This document shows positions 1 through 5,710 of a DNA stretch of 5,710 nucleotides, piece after piece (position 1 is the stretch's first letter; every line of letters begins with the position of its first letter). The translations under genes were made by a program, and so were the position numbers. The stretch spans positions 164,514 through 170,223 of the forward strand of contig CP070773.1 in NCBI GenBank assembly GCA_020345945.1, written 5' to 3'. The notes beneath the pieces were generated by a model. It saw only the letters and a program-made list of their open reading frames with translations, did not search any database and was not told where the DNA came from. The stretch is from Candidatus Bathyarchaeota archaeon. GTDB lineage: Archaea > Thermoproteota > Bathyarchaeia > RBG-16-48-13 > GCA-020345945.

Positions 1-317
1 TGCTAATGTTCGTCGCCAACATATGGTGGCGATACTGGAGACCCAACTACCTCACGGGCAAGATGAGTCTTTTCCGTGCTTCAATGGAGTATACTATACT
101 TGGTCTAGCAATACACTACCCCTCGGGCGGATGGACGTTCTTCAGCAGTCGTATTCTGAGTCCAGATCCATTGTTTCTCACAGCTATCATAGGGACTGGG
201 ATTAATCCGTGGTGGTGGGCGCAGTTCGGTGGCTTTAAGTTCATCGGATTCCATGTAGGAGTAGCTGTCGGAAAATACATATGGATGAAGAAGCCGGAGT
301 ACGTCACCCTAAAATAG
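1..317 (+). CDS. 3' part of an unrecognised Trp-rich, probably membrane-associated protein
   Basis: The frame is open from the left edge of the window to a TAG at 315-317, so the gene very likely starts upstream; the ATG at position 6 is only the first one visible. About 104 residues are seen. They are rich in Trp, Phe, Gly and Tyr, with a WWRYWRP cluster near the start, an NPWWWAQFGG segment in the middle and a basic, charged end (WMKKPEYVTLK). Two moderately hydrophobic stretches, around residues 27-38 and 78-90 of the visible part, could be membrane or interfacial segments, but neither is a clean helix. Codon use looks like real coding sequence, and a T-rich terminator follows 30 bp after the stop. 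I do not recognise the family and assign no function. It is transcribed towards the minus-strand tRNA gene. Confidence 0.6.
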   Translation, partial: LMFVANIWWRYWRPNYLTGKMSLFRASMEYTILGLAIHYPSGGWTFFSSRILSPDPLFLTAIIGTGINPWWWAQFGGFKFIGFHVGVAVGKYIWMKKPEYVTLK

Positions 318-347
318 GATAGAAACTCGGCGAAATCGACCATACCC

Positions 348-364
348 TTTTTTTTCTTTTTTTT
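348..364 (+). terminator. T-tract transcription terminator
   Basis: Two runs of eight T separated by a single C lie 30 bp after the stop of the left-edge gene. Archaeal RNA polymerase terminates at such U-tracts without needing a hairpin. On the minus strand the same stretch is an A-run, so it would not serve the tRNA gene. Confidence 0.65.
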
Positions 365-484
365 CCTAAATGCTTGTGTGTCAATACATACAACCATTTG
401 GTTGCATTAGGGTTATTGGCTCTGCAGAGTTTTGAACCTTTGAAGTGGCGGGCCCGGTGGGATTCGAACCCACGGCCTTCGGCT

Positions 485-516
485 TTCTTCGCCCAACACA
501 GTTGCTGTCTGAAGCT
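485..516 (-). other. tRNA intron 2, canonical position 37/38 (32 nt)
   Basis: This intron lies directly after G37. The exon loop bases CTCC (32-35) face GAAG at the intron's 3' side, with one C-A mismatch, so the central helix is relaxed. The bulges are GG|A and AA|A. The inner helix pairs GCTT with GGGC (two G-U), and beyond an internal loop ACAG/CTGT closes a CAA loop. The outer helix is the anticodon stem, which is only complete once intron 1 has also been removed; this suggests an order of splicing, though that is inference. Confidence 0.85.
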
Positions 517-524
517 CCGGAGGC

Positions 525-541
525 TTGCGCTTCACTATGAT
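525..541 (-). other. tRNA intron 1, noncanonical position 29/30 (17 nt)
   Basis: A bulge-helix-bulge can be drawn. The outer helix pairs AGG (21-23) with CCT (31-33). The central helix pairs GCGT (24-27) with GCGC near the intron's 3' end, giving 4 bp with one G-U. The 3-nt bulges are CG|A and AA|G, with cuts after the second base. The tiny intron interior holds TCA/TGA, a weak 3-bp inner helix. Position 29/30 is a known noncanonical intron site in several archaeal lineages, cut by heteromeric-type splicing endonucleases. Confidence 0.88.
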
Positions 542-616
542 CGACGCCCTATCCATGCTAGGCTACGGGCCCTCTTTGAATCCCTTCTTGGTTTGACTAG
601 ATAGTCTCAAGTCATC

Positions 617-625
617 AAATATTTA
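617..625 (-). promoter_or_regulatory. Candidate TATA box for the tRNA gene
   Basis: The minus strand reads TAAATATTT here, centred about 49 bp upstream of the first tRNA base. With the usual archaeal spacing of about 26 bp the transcript would begin near 595, leaving a leader of about 22 nt for RNase P. It lies in the 89-bp gap after tpiA, so the tRNA may be independently transcribed. Assigned by sequence resemblance only. Confidence 0.4.
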
Positions 626-661
626 GGAGAAGATACACTGCCTTCTCCCTCGTAGGACAGG

Positions 662-1351
<690 letters not shown>

Positions 1352-1357
<6 letters not shown>

Positions 1358-1405
1358 AACGTTCCTTATTCTGACCACGCTTGGCGTGGATCTATGAGGT
1401 AACAT
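1352..1405 (-). other. Possible 17-codon upstream ORF in the tpiA leader
   Basis: An ATG at 1405-1403 is immediately preceded by GAGGTGA. It opens a frame reading MLPHRSTPSVVRIRNVR and stops at TGA 1354-1352, inside the tpiA Shine-Dalgarno. It is in the same frame as tpiA and ends two codons (GAC CAT) before its TTG. The Shine-Dalgarno spacing to this ATG is almost nil and the ATG sits in a hairpin loop, so translation is doubtful. The peptide resembles nothing I know and is not a usual TIM N-terminus. It may simply be chance. Confidence 0.25.
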
Positions 1406-1412
1406 TCACCTC
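1375..1412 (-). promoter_or_regulatory. Two tandem compact hairpins in the tpiA leader
   Basis: On the minus strand GAGGTGA-ATG-TTACCTC (1412-1396) can fold with 7 bp (one G-U) and a 3-nt loop. After six bases GATAGA-like spacing, CCACGC-CAA-GCGTGG (1389-1375) folds with 6 perfect bp and a 3-nt loop. Neither is followed by a T-run, so they are not obvious terminators for ABCE1. They lie 18 nt or more upstream of the tpiA Shine-Dalgarno. They could be an RNA leader structure or, as DNA, operators just downstream of the promoter; function is inference. Confidence 0.5.
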
Positions 1413-1435
1413 GCTCTGCCGTCTTTACTTACCAG

Positions 1436-1450
1436 AATTTAAGAATTATA
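1436..1450 (-). promoter_or_regulatory. Candidate TATA region of tpiA
   Basis: The AT-rich minus-strand stretch TATAATTCTTAAATT contains a TATA-like CTTAAATT centred near 1440. Archaeal spacing would place the start of transcription near 1414, right at the first leader hairpin, giving a leader of about 70 nt. The element is nearly symmetrical in composition and might also fire rightwards. Resemblance only. Confidence 0.4.
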
Positions 1451-1538
1451 CATGCCTGGCTGTGTCTATGAGAGGAAGGATTGTCAAGATTGTTGAAGGT
1501 TACTCTCCAATCACCGTAGCATAGATATGGGATTGAGA

Positions 1539-3338
1539 TTATCCAGAAGTCGGTGTGGAATAGTAATACTCTTCAATCTCTTTCTGAAATCTGTCCGCTC
1601 TGCTTCCTGTCTTGTTTACTCTTGGCCTTTGTGTTGTAAGGTCCCTTCGGAAAGTAATGCCTATGTCTCGCAGAAAGTCATTCATGCCGTCACGCAAGGG
1701 CATAGGAGCAGTTGAGGTTCCTTTGAGCCCTGGACTACCCTTGAAGATTATCAACCTGTCAGCTATGAAATCTTGCGATGCCACATCGTGTTCAACGACA
1801 AATGCGTTTGCGTTTCTAGCTTCTACGATCCTGCGAATTGTCCGAGCAGTCGAGAGCCGCTCTTCGACATCCAGGTAGGCACTAGGCTCGTCGAGAAGAT
1901 AGATGTCTGCTTTTCTGCTCAAGCAGACTGCAATCGCTACTTTTTGAAGTTCTCCGCCGCTGAGCTCATCGACATTTCTATCGAGAAGTCTTTCAAGTCC
2001 AGATGGACGCAGGATCGACGTTTTGAAGTAGCTAGTACCAAAATCGGTTTCTGCAACCGTCTTTAATAGGTCTTCAACAGTCCCTTTATACTGTCCTGAG
2101 ATATACTGAGGTTTGTAGCTTACAGTTCCGCCCTCAATTGGGTGGTTCTCTGCTTCTTCTGGTTCTTCGATCCCCGCTAATATCTTTATGAAAGTTGTTT
2201 TTCCTATTCCATTTGGACCCAGAATTCCTACGACTTCACCTTTGAAGATTTCTCCAGCTTCGGCTACGAGCTGAAACTTATCGAAGGTCTTGGTCAGTTT
2301 CGGCCATGAAACAGAAGTCTCACTTGAGGCCCAGCCTTCAGTTGTGGGATGAGATCTGAACTTGATAGGCTGCTCACGAAATCTGACATTCTCGTCCGGC
2401 AGGTAGCCTTCAAGGTAGATGTTTATTCCAACTCTGACTGAGTGTGGTCGAGATACGATTCCGTATGCCCCGGGTTCTCCAAAAAGTACGCAGACGTTAT
2501 CGGAAAGATAGTCCAATATGGCTAGATCGTGTTCGACCACGAAGACCCTCTTCTCCTCTGTTGCTAGCCCTCTAATCGACTTCGATATCCTCAAACGTTG
2601 CCGAGCATCGAGATAGCTTGAAGGTTCGTCAAAGAGGTATGCGTCTGCTTCACGCATTATTGTGGCGGCTATCGCGGCACGTTGGAGTTCTCCTCCGCTT
2701 AACACATCGAGGTTTCGATCGAGTAAGTTATCAAGTTCAAAATCTTCTATGACCCGATCAAGCTGATTCTTCTCGTCCACCTTCTGAAGAAGATCGACGA
2801 GTCTTCCCTTAACAGCGAGGGGAAGACGGCTTACATACTGAGGTTTATAGGCTACTTTTAGGATTCCTTGACTCAGGTCGTCAAAATAACTCTGTAGGGT
2901 AGATCCTCGATGGTACTGAACTATCTCGTCCCATTCTGGAGAGTTATCATACCTTCCTAGGTTGGGTTTAATGTCCCCTGTGAGTATTCTCAGTACTGTA
3001 GTTTTGCCTACTCCGTTCTTCCCAATCAGTCCAGTTATCTTACCTGCAGTAGGGGTGGGGAGTCTATGTAGTTGGAATGTGTTGGGTCCAAATCGGTGGA
3101 TAATGGTGCCTTCGATCTCGTCTGGGAGATTCACTATTGTTATGGCTCCGAAAGGGCACTTCTTGATACATATGCCGCATCCGCTGCATAGATTCTCGAT
3201 GATATGGGGTTTCTCGTTGTCAGGTTCAAAGACAATAGCTTCTACCCTACTGCGGACCATTGGACAAAACCTGTAACAGACTCGTCCACAATCATCTGGC
3301 CTGCATCTTTCTTGATCCAGCACAGCAATTCTAGTCAT
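1539..3338 (-). CDS. abce1: ABCE1/Rli1 ribosome recycling ATPase
   Basis: ABCE1 splits post-termination ribosomes together with aRF1 or Pelota and stays on the small subunit into initiation. All hallmarks are visible in 599 residues, the normal family length. The N-terminal region carries eight cysteines for two 4Fe-4S clusters (C12, C17, C21, C25 and C51, C54, C57, C61). NBD1 has Walker A GKNGVGKTT (106-114), signature LSGGE (213-217), Walker B with catalytic Glu238 and switch His270. NBD2 has Walker A GPNGIGKTT (374-382), signature LSGGE (459-463), Walker B with Glu484 and His517. No transmembrane domain is present, as expected for class E. The ATG at 3338 begins the typical MTRIAVLD start and is preceded by a weak Shine-Dalgarno GTGAT. 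It is divergent from the small acidic ORF. No key residue is missing. Confidence 0.98.
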   Translation of the reverse strand: MTRIAVLDQERCRPDDCGRVCYRFCPMVRSRVEAIVFEPDNEKPHIIENLCSGCGICIKKCPFGAITIVNLPDEIEGTIIHRFGPNTFQLHRLPTPTAGKITGLIGKNGVGKTTVLRILTGDIKPNLGRYDNSPEWDEIVQYHRGSTLQSYFDDLSQGILKVAYKPQYVSRLPLAVKGRLVDLLQKVDEKNQLDRVIEDFELDNLLDRNLDVLSGGELQRAAIAATIMREADAYLFDEPSSYLDARQRLRISKSIRGLATEEKRVFVVEHDLAILDYLSDNVCVLFGEPGAYGIVSRPHSVRVGINIYLEGYLPDENVRFREQPIKFRSHPTTEGWASSETSVSWPKLTKTFDKFQLVAEAGEIFKGEVVGILGPNGIGKTTFIKILAGIEEPEEAENHPIEGGTVSYKPQYISGQYKGTVEDLLKTVAETDFGTSYFKTSILRPSGLERLLDRNVDELSGGELQKVAIAVCLSRKADIYLLDEPSAYLDVEERLSTARTIRRIVEARNANAFVVEHDVASQDFIADRLIIFKGSPGLKGTSTAPMPLRDGMNDFLRDIGITFRRDLTTQRPRVNKTGSRADRFQKEIEEYYYSTPTSG

Positions 3339-3348
3339 TCGGTATCAC

Positions 3349-3384
3349 GGCTTTCGAAGCCTTTCCCTACTTTCAGGAAAAGGG
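3349..3384 (-). promoter_or_regulatory. Two overlapping, mutually exclusive hairpins in the ABCE1 leader
   Basis: On the minus strand GGCTT-CGA-AAGCC (3361-3349) forms a 5-bp stem with a 3-nt loop just ahead of the GTGAT ribosome binding site. An alternative upstream stem pairs CCTTTTCC with GGAAAGG (3383-3360) with one bulged base and a loop of about 9. Both use the bases at 3360-3361, so they cannot fully coexist. They are short stems and the regulatory meaning is inference. Confidence 0.3.
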
Positions 3385-3418
3385 ATGATGGTCTTGAACA
3401 TATTTCCCGACAGGATTT

Positions 3419-3441
3419 GAAAATCTTATATCTAAAGATAT
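3419..3441. promoter_or_regulatory. Divergent promoter region of ABCE1 and the acidic mini-ORF, with a palindrome
   Basis: Plus strand: GAAAA (BRE-like) followed by TCTTATAT (3424-3431) is a good archaeal promoter box; transcription would start near 3454, about 19 nt before the mini-ORF ATG. Minus strand: TTTAGATATA (3436-3427) could serve ABCE1 with a leader of about 67 nt; GGGAAATATG (3408-3399) is a nearer alternative. The palindrome ATATCT-AA-AGATAT (3428-3441) overlaps both boxes and could be an operator or just a symmetric AT-rich promoter. Confidence 0.5.
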
Positions 3442-3472
3442 CCTCTCGACTTCTAGTTGGGAGTTTGCTGTT

Positions 3473-3544
3473 ATGAGCAATGAGGACACCGATGAAGATT
3501 GGTGGAAAGACGAAGAAGAAGACTGGGAAGAAGAAGAGTGGTAA
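3473..3544 (+). CDS. Extremely acidic, Trp-rich 23-residue mini-protein (hypothetical)
   Basis: The ATG at 3473 opens 23 codons ending in TAA at 3542-3544. Fourteen of 23 residues are Asp or Glu, four are Trp (10, 11, 18, 23) and only one is basic (Lys12), a net charge near -13. The layout repeats acidic blocks each closed by Trp: DEDWW, EEEDW, EEEEW. Support for expression comes from a TATA box at 3424-3431 with correct spacing and a Shine-Dalgarno GGGAG (3459-3463) 9 nt before the ATG. Bases GGGAAG (3525-3530) and CTTCCC (3551-3556) could form a hairpin across the stop, without a T-run. No family is recognised. Such a tail-like acidic/aromatic peptide could bind a basic partner, but that is speculation; a purine-rich noncoding RNA is the main alternative. 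Confidence 0.5.
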   Translation: MSNEDTDEDWWKDEEEDWEEEEW

Positions 3545-3819
3545 ATCTATCTTCCCTTGAGACACCTCCCTATGAGTCCAGACCATACGACGTTCCCGTG
3601 GTCAAATGGGGTCTGTGAAAGTGTGAAAAATCGTCTTTTCCTAGAGAAACCGATAGGACGATGTTTAAGTTCATTGAATCTTGGTGATGCGAGGTAGGAG
3701 GAGTCGAGTCTCTGCTGATAAGTCGTGGGGACATAACCATCTTTATTATGTAGTCTACTCTGGATTGGGGTGACATGCTTGGTCTATCCCCATTTTCCTT
3801 TGGTCGGATGTGAAAGAAT
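3545..3819 (+). other. Intergenic spacer with one imperfect palindrome
   Basis: This 275-bp stretch has no convincing gene. It contains AAAAATCGTC (3626-3635) matched by GACGATGTTT (3657-3666), 9 of 10 positions pairing around a 21-nt centre. A TGGGG/CCCCA pair lies near its right end, and the promoter of the next gene is in it. A 28-codon ORF from 3687 is weak and not called. Confidence 0.5.
3739..3749 (+). promoter_or_regulatory. Candidate TATA box of the flippase-like gene
   Basis: CTTTATTATGT is centred near 3744; the usual spacing predicts a transcript start near 3770 and a leader of about 50 nt before the ATG at 3820. It may head transcription of the flippase-like and Sua5 genes together. 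Confidence 0.45.
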
Positions 3820-4839
3820 ATGGATGAGAAAATCAAGAGTCGCTTGAAGACTCTTCTTTTTACTTTGGTCGGGCTTTCAGTGATGGCTGGTCTGATCTGG
3901 TATATGGGTCCAGAAAAACTTCTTGCATCCTTTCTTTCAGTCTCTCTCCCATGGCTATTCCTTTCTGTGGGTATTGTTCTCATATGTTTCTGTTTTCGCG
4001 CTTTCCGATGGGTCCTACTGCTTAAACCTGTAAAGAATTCGGTTGCGGTATCGAATACTTTTTGGATCACATTGATCGGCTATATGGTCAATTTCGTTAG
4101 TGGTACTCGGGTCGGAGGAGAATTCCTGAGGGCCTTTCTCTTAAAGTTGAGAGAAGATATCGGTTTCTTTGAAGGATTCTCATCGGTATGTGTTGAGCGA
4201 GTTCTAGATCTTCTAGGTATTGTTGCTATCGGTGTTGTATCTCTATCCTTCTTCCCTTCTGGTATGACTCTTCCCCGATGGTTCATAGATAGTTTCCGGA
4301 TAGTTGGAACCCTTGTTCTTGTCGCAATCACAGGTTTGATCATAGGCACTCGGAAAGAGAAGGAACTGTCCAGCCTCTTAGGCCGTATCCTAATCTTGAC
4401 ACGGCTACCTGAGAAATGGCGTCTAAAATTGATGGACTTCTTCAAAGCGTTAATTATTGGAGCTCGGGGAATCAGCACAGATCTACGGTCACTCACTGTA
4501 ATTCTTGTATTGACGGTGATTATGTGGTTTCTAAGGGCTGTCTCGATCTATGCCATGTTCCTCTCCCTTAACATCCATCTCTCTCCTGGATTGATATTGC
4601 TTGGATCCATGATTCTCCAATTGACCTTCATCTTTCCTGCACCCCCAGGACTGGCGGGAACATATGAGGGAGCATTCGTAGGAGTGTTTGTTGCTCTAGG
4701 TCTTACGTTGGAGGAAGTCTTGCCTATGAGTTTGCTCAATCACTTTGTCTACTTCTCTTTGATCTTTCTCCTAGGATGGATCGGTATGGCGAAGATGAAT
4801 ATTTCTTTCCAGGAACTAAAGAACCTTAGAGAGCAATAG
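3820..4839 (+). CDS. Flippase-like / lysylphosphatidylglycerol synthase TM-domain protein (UPF0104 family)
   Basis: This polytopic membrane protein of 339 residues has about eight or nine hydrophobic helices (roughly 11-29, 42-62, 79-97, 129-146, 158-176, 224-250, 254-274, 283-297, 305-324). Conserved positions of the MprF/AglD-like membrane domain family (PF03706) are present: RAFRW (60-64), GYMVNFVSG then GGEFLRAFLL (87-108), ERVLDLLG (126-133) and PAPPGLAGTYEGAF (273-286). Family members handle lipid-linked substrates or flip lipids; the archaeal AglD acts in glycosylation, but most archaeal copies are uncharacterised. No soluble synthase domain is attached, so only the membrane unit exists and substrate cannot be stated. 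The start is fixed by a TGA three codons upstream; the Shine-Dalgarno is weak (GTGA, 6 nt before). Sua5 follows after 53 bp. Confidence 0.88.
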   Translation: MDEKIKSRLKTLLFTLVGLSVMAGLIWYMGPEKLLASFLSVSLPWLFLSVGIVLICFCFRAFRWVLLLKPVKNSVAVSNTFWITLIGYMVNFVSGTRVGGEFLRAFLLKLREDIGFFEGFSSVCVERVLDLLGIVAIGVVSLSFFPSGMTLPRWFIDSFRIVGTLVLVAITGLIIGTRKEKELSSLLGRILILTRLPEKWRLKLMDFFKALIIGARGISTDLRSLTVILVLTVIMWFLRAVSIYAMFLSLNIHLSPGLILLGSMILQLTFIFPAPPGLAGTYEGAFVGVFVALGLTLEEVLPMSLLNHFVYFSLIFLLGWIGMAKMNISFQELKNLREQ

Positions 4840-4842
4840 GGA

Positions 4843-4850
4843 CTATAACG
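4843..4850 (+). promoter_or_regulatory. Possible TATA box of the Sua5 gene
   Basis: CTATAACG, just after the flippase-like stop, would give a transcript start near 4873 and a ~20-nt leader that includes the GAGGA Shine-Dalgarno at 4878-4882. Read-through from the upstream gene is equally possible. Confidence 0.25.
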
Positions 4851-4892
4851 TGCTTGAGTGACTACATTCTCAACAAAGAGGATTGACTCGTT

Positions 4893-5504
4893 TTGCGGCG
4901 ACTAAAGGTGGACGATGCAGTGATTGAGGATGTAGCAGAAAAGATCCTCTCGGGTGGTATAATCGTATATCCTACTGATACAGTCTATGGGATTGGCTGT
5001 GACCCATTCAATTCAGAAGCAGTAACCCGACTCAAGAGGATAAAGAGGAGAGGTGGGAATCCTCTTCCTTTGCTCGTTGGATCAACCGAGATAGCGGAAG
5101 ACTTCGGTGACTTCACTCCTGTAGCAAGAAGACTTGCCGATATCTTCTGGCCAGGTCAGCTAACAATTGTTGTTAAAGAGAAAGTGAAATTTCTCAGTTC
5201 GGTTACCTGTGGTCTAGGAGTTGTTGGGCTGCGGGTGCCGAATCATCCCTTTCTCTTGAGACTTCTTCTCCGCTTGAAGAGTCCTCTTGTTGGGACGAGT
5301 GCGAATATCTCTGGAGCTCCCTCCTCGACTACCGTAGATGAAGCAGAACTTCAGTTTGGTTCAGATGTCGACTTGTTTCTTGATGGAGGAAGGAGCTCGA
5401 GTTCTATATCGTCTACTGTAATTGATGCTTCTCAACCGAGGATAAAACTCCTCCGTGTTGGTGTGATTTCTCTTGATGAGATTGAAAGGGTTTTAGATTC
5501 TTAG
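4893..5504 (+). CDS. sua5: L-threonylcarbamoyladenylate synthase, YrdC/Sua5 family
   Basis: This cytosolic enzyme makes threonylcarbamoyl-AMP from threonine, bicarbonate and ATP, the first step of t6A37 formation in tRNAs reading ANN codons; the Kae1/KEOPS complex completes it. The 203 residues cover a YrdC domain: YPTDTVYGIG (26-35), the basic KRIKRRGGNPLPLLV segment (48-62) that binds nucleotide and substrate, WPGQLTIVV (86-94), GLRVPNHP (112-119), GTSANISG (134-141) and STVID (174-178). The C-terminal Sua5 domain of the ~340-residue form is absent, so this is the short TsaC-like version. It starts at TTG: an in-frame TGA at 4884-4886 excludes upstream starts, and GAGGA (4878-4882) precedes it by 10 nt; a GTG at 4908 is the alternative. 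It sits between the membrane protein and a THUMP protein. Confidence 0.95.
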   Translation: MRRLKVDDAVIEDVAEKILSGGIIVYPTDTVYGIGCDPFNSEAVTRLKRIKRRGGNPLPLLVGSTEIAEDFGDFTPVARRLADIFWPGQLTIVVKEKVKFLSSVTCGLGVVGLRVPNHPFLLRLLLRLKSPLVGTSANISGAPSSTTVDEAELQFGSDVDLFLDGGRSSSSISSTVIDASQPRIKLLRVGVISLDEIERVLDS

Positions 5505-5570
5505 GTAGGCTTTAAGGAAGAATCCTCAACACTAGTTACTCGTAGAAATAAGGCTCTGGTACCAAAATTG

Positions 5571-5710
5571 ATGCGTGACTTTAACCTATTGGTTTCCACT
5601 CTTAGAAGAAGAGAGAACGAGGCGTGTACCGAGATCTGGTACCTTCTAGAGATGCTGGGTGATCCAGATTCTCAGACCGAACCTTCAAGGATACCTGGAT
5701 TAGTTCTTGC
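5571..5710 (+). CDS. N-terminal part of an archaeal THUMP-domain protein (Tan1-like, COG1818 type)
   Basis: The ATG at 5571 opens a frame with no stop before the window ends, giving 46 codons. The start MRDFNLLVSTLRRRENEACT, followed by EIWYLLEMLGD and an IPGLVLA strand, matches the N-terminus of archaeal predicted RNA-binding THUMP proteins, which begin with a similar FNLLVST strand and a helix with ExWYLL. The eukaryotic relative Tan1 assists acetylation of cytidine 12 in tRNA; archaeal function is less clear. The THUMP core itself lies beyond the window. A TTG directly before the ATG is an in-frame alternative start. No good Shine-Dalgarno is seen. AAATAA (5546-5551) lies about 25 bp upstream of the ATG, which would suit a leaderless transcript; CTTTAAG (5510-5516) is another candidate box. 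It is 66 bp after Sua5 on the same strand. Confidence 0.82.
   Translation, partial: MRDFNLLVSTLRRRENEACTEIWYLLEMLGDPDSQTEPSRIPGLVL

Larger units (their letters stand above)
446..572 (-). tRNA. tRNA-Arg(CCG) with two introns and encoded CCA
   Basis: Read on the minus strand, the gene begins with acceptor strand GGGCCCG (572-566) and ends with CGGGCCC (456-450), discriminator G449 and an encoded CCA (448-446). The D-stem is GCCT/GGGC with G18G19 and A20, the arginine identity base. The T-arm GTGGG-TTCGAAT-CCCAC is perfect. The anticodon arm only forms if two introns are removed: 17 nt at 541-525 (position 29/30) and 32 nt at 516-485 (position 37/38). Splicing then gives a perfect TCGGC/GCCGA stem and loop CTCCGGA, with anticodon CCG at 520-518. 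The mature length is 78 nt including CCA. The body also resembles archaeal tRNA-Arg. It lies 89 bp downstream of tpiA on the same strand and has its own candidate TATA box. The isotype rests on the splicing model; no other reading gave both U33 and a paired stem. Confidence 0.93.

Noticed and set aside
420..433. CTCTGCAGAG palindrome followed by four T
   Set aside because: There is no loop, so it cannot fold well as a hairpin, and four T are too few for a terminator; probably chance beyond the tRNA 3' end.
446..572. Alternative readings of the tRNA with anticodon loop CTTCAGA (UCA) or an unspliced CATAGTG loop
   Set aside because: The first gives no paired anticodon stem and the second lacks U33; neither leaves a normal 5-bp stem, while the two-intron CCG model explains every base.
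3335..3586. Minus-strand 83-codon open frame overlapping the ABCE1 start
   Set aside because: It is antisense to the acidic mini-ORF (its Phe/Pro run mirrors the GAA repeats) and spans the divergent promoter; it overlaps the ABCE1 start and has no support.
3682..3722. Possible C/D box guide RNA (GTGATGC ... CTGA)
   Set aside because: The C box deviates from RUGAUGA and no internal D'/C' boxes are present, so the pattern is within chance.
3687..3773. 28-codon plus-strand ORF beginning ATGCGAGGTAGG
   Set aside because: It covers the likely TATA box of the next gene and has no properly spaced ribosome binding site; the translation shows no family features.
3570..4070. Minus-strand 166-codon open frame
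   Set aside because: It runs antisense into the flippase-like gene, has Ser/Arg/Pro-rich low-quality translation, no recognisable motif and no promoter or ribosome binding site.

Overview
The window is archaeal. It carries an ABCE1/Rli1-type ribosome recycling ATPase, which bacteria lack, and a short archaeal-type triosephosphate isomerase. It also holds a tRNA gene whose reading requires removal of bulge-helix-bulge introns, TATA-like promoter boxes, a T-tract terminator and the start of an archaeal THUMP-domain protein. Moderate GC, TTG starts and two introns in one tRNA would suit a TACK or Asgard-type lineage, but the lineage cannot be fixed from this sequence alone.

Layout: positions 1-317 hold the 3' end of an unrecognised tryptophan-rich plus-strand gene, followed by a T-rich terminator. 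The minus strand then carries, in transcription order from right to left, ABCE1 (3338-1539), tpiA (1345-662) and a tRNA-Arg(CCG) gene (572-446). The tRNA contains a 17-nt intron at 29/30 and a 32-nt intron at 37/38. The 193-bp leader between ABCE1 and tpiA holds a TATA-like box, two compact hairpins and a 17-codon upstream ORF in frame with tpiA.

To the right of ABCE1, a divergent promoter region drives the plus strand. First comes an extremely acidic, Trp-rich 23-residue mini-ORF (3473-3544) with its own TATA box and Shine-Dalgarno. After a 275-bp spacer come a polytopic flippase-like/UPF0104 membrane protein (3820-4839), a single-domain YrdC/Sua5 threonylcarbamoyl-AMP synthase (4893-5504) and the first 46 codons of a THUMP-domain RNA-binding protein that runs off the window (5571-5710).

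Four of the recognisable genes serve translation: ribosome recycling and initiation (ABCE1), the t6A modification pathway (Sua5), a tRNA-binding-type THUMP protein and the tRNA itself. The isomerase belongs to central carbon metabolism and the membrane protein to lipid or glycan transport-type chemistry. No mobile elements, CRISPR arrays or rRNA were seen. The least ordinary items are the double-intron tRNA, the acidic mini-ORF and the structured tpiA leader.
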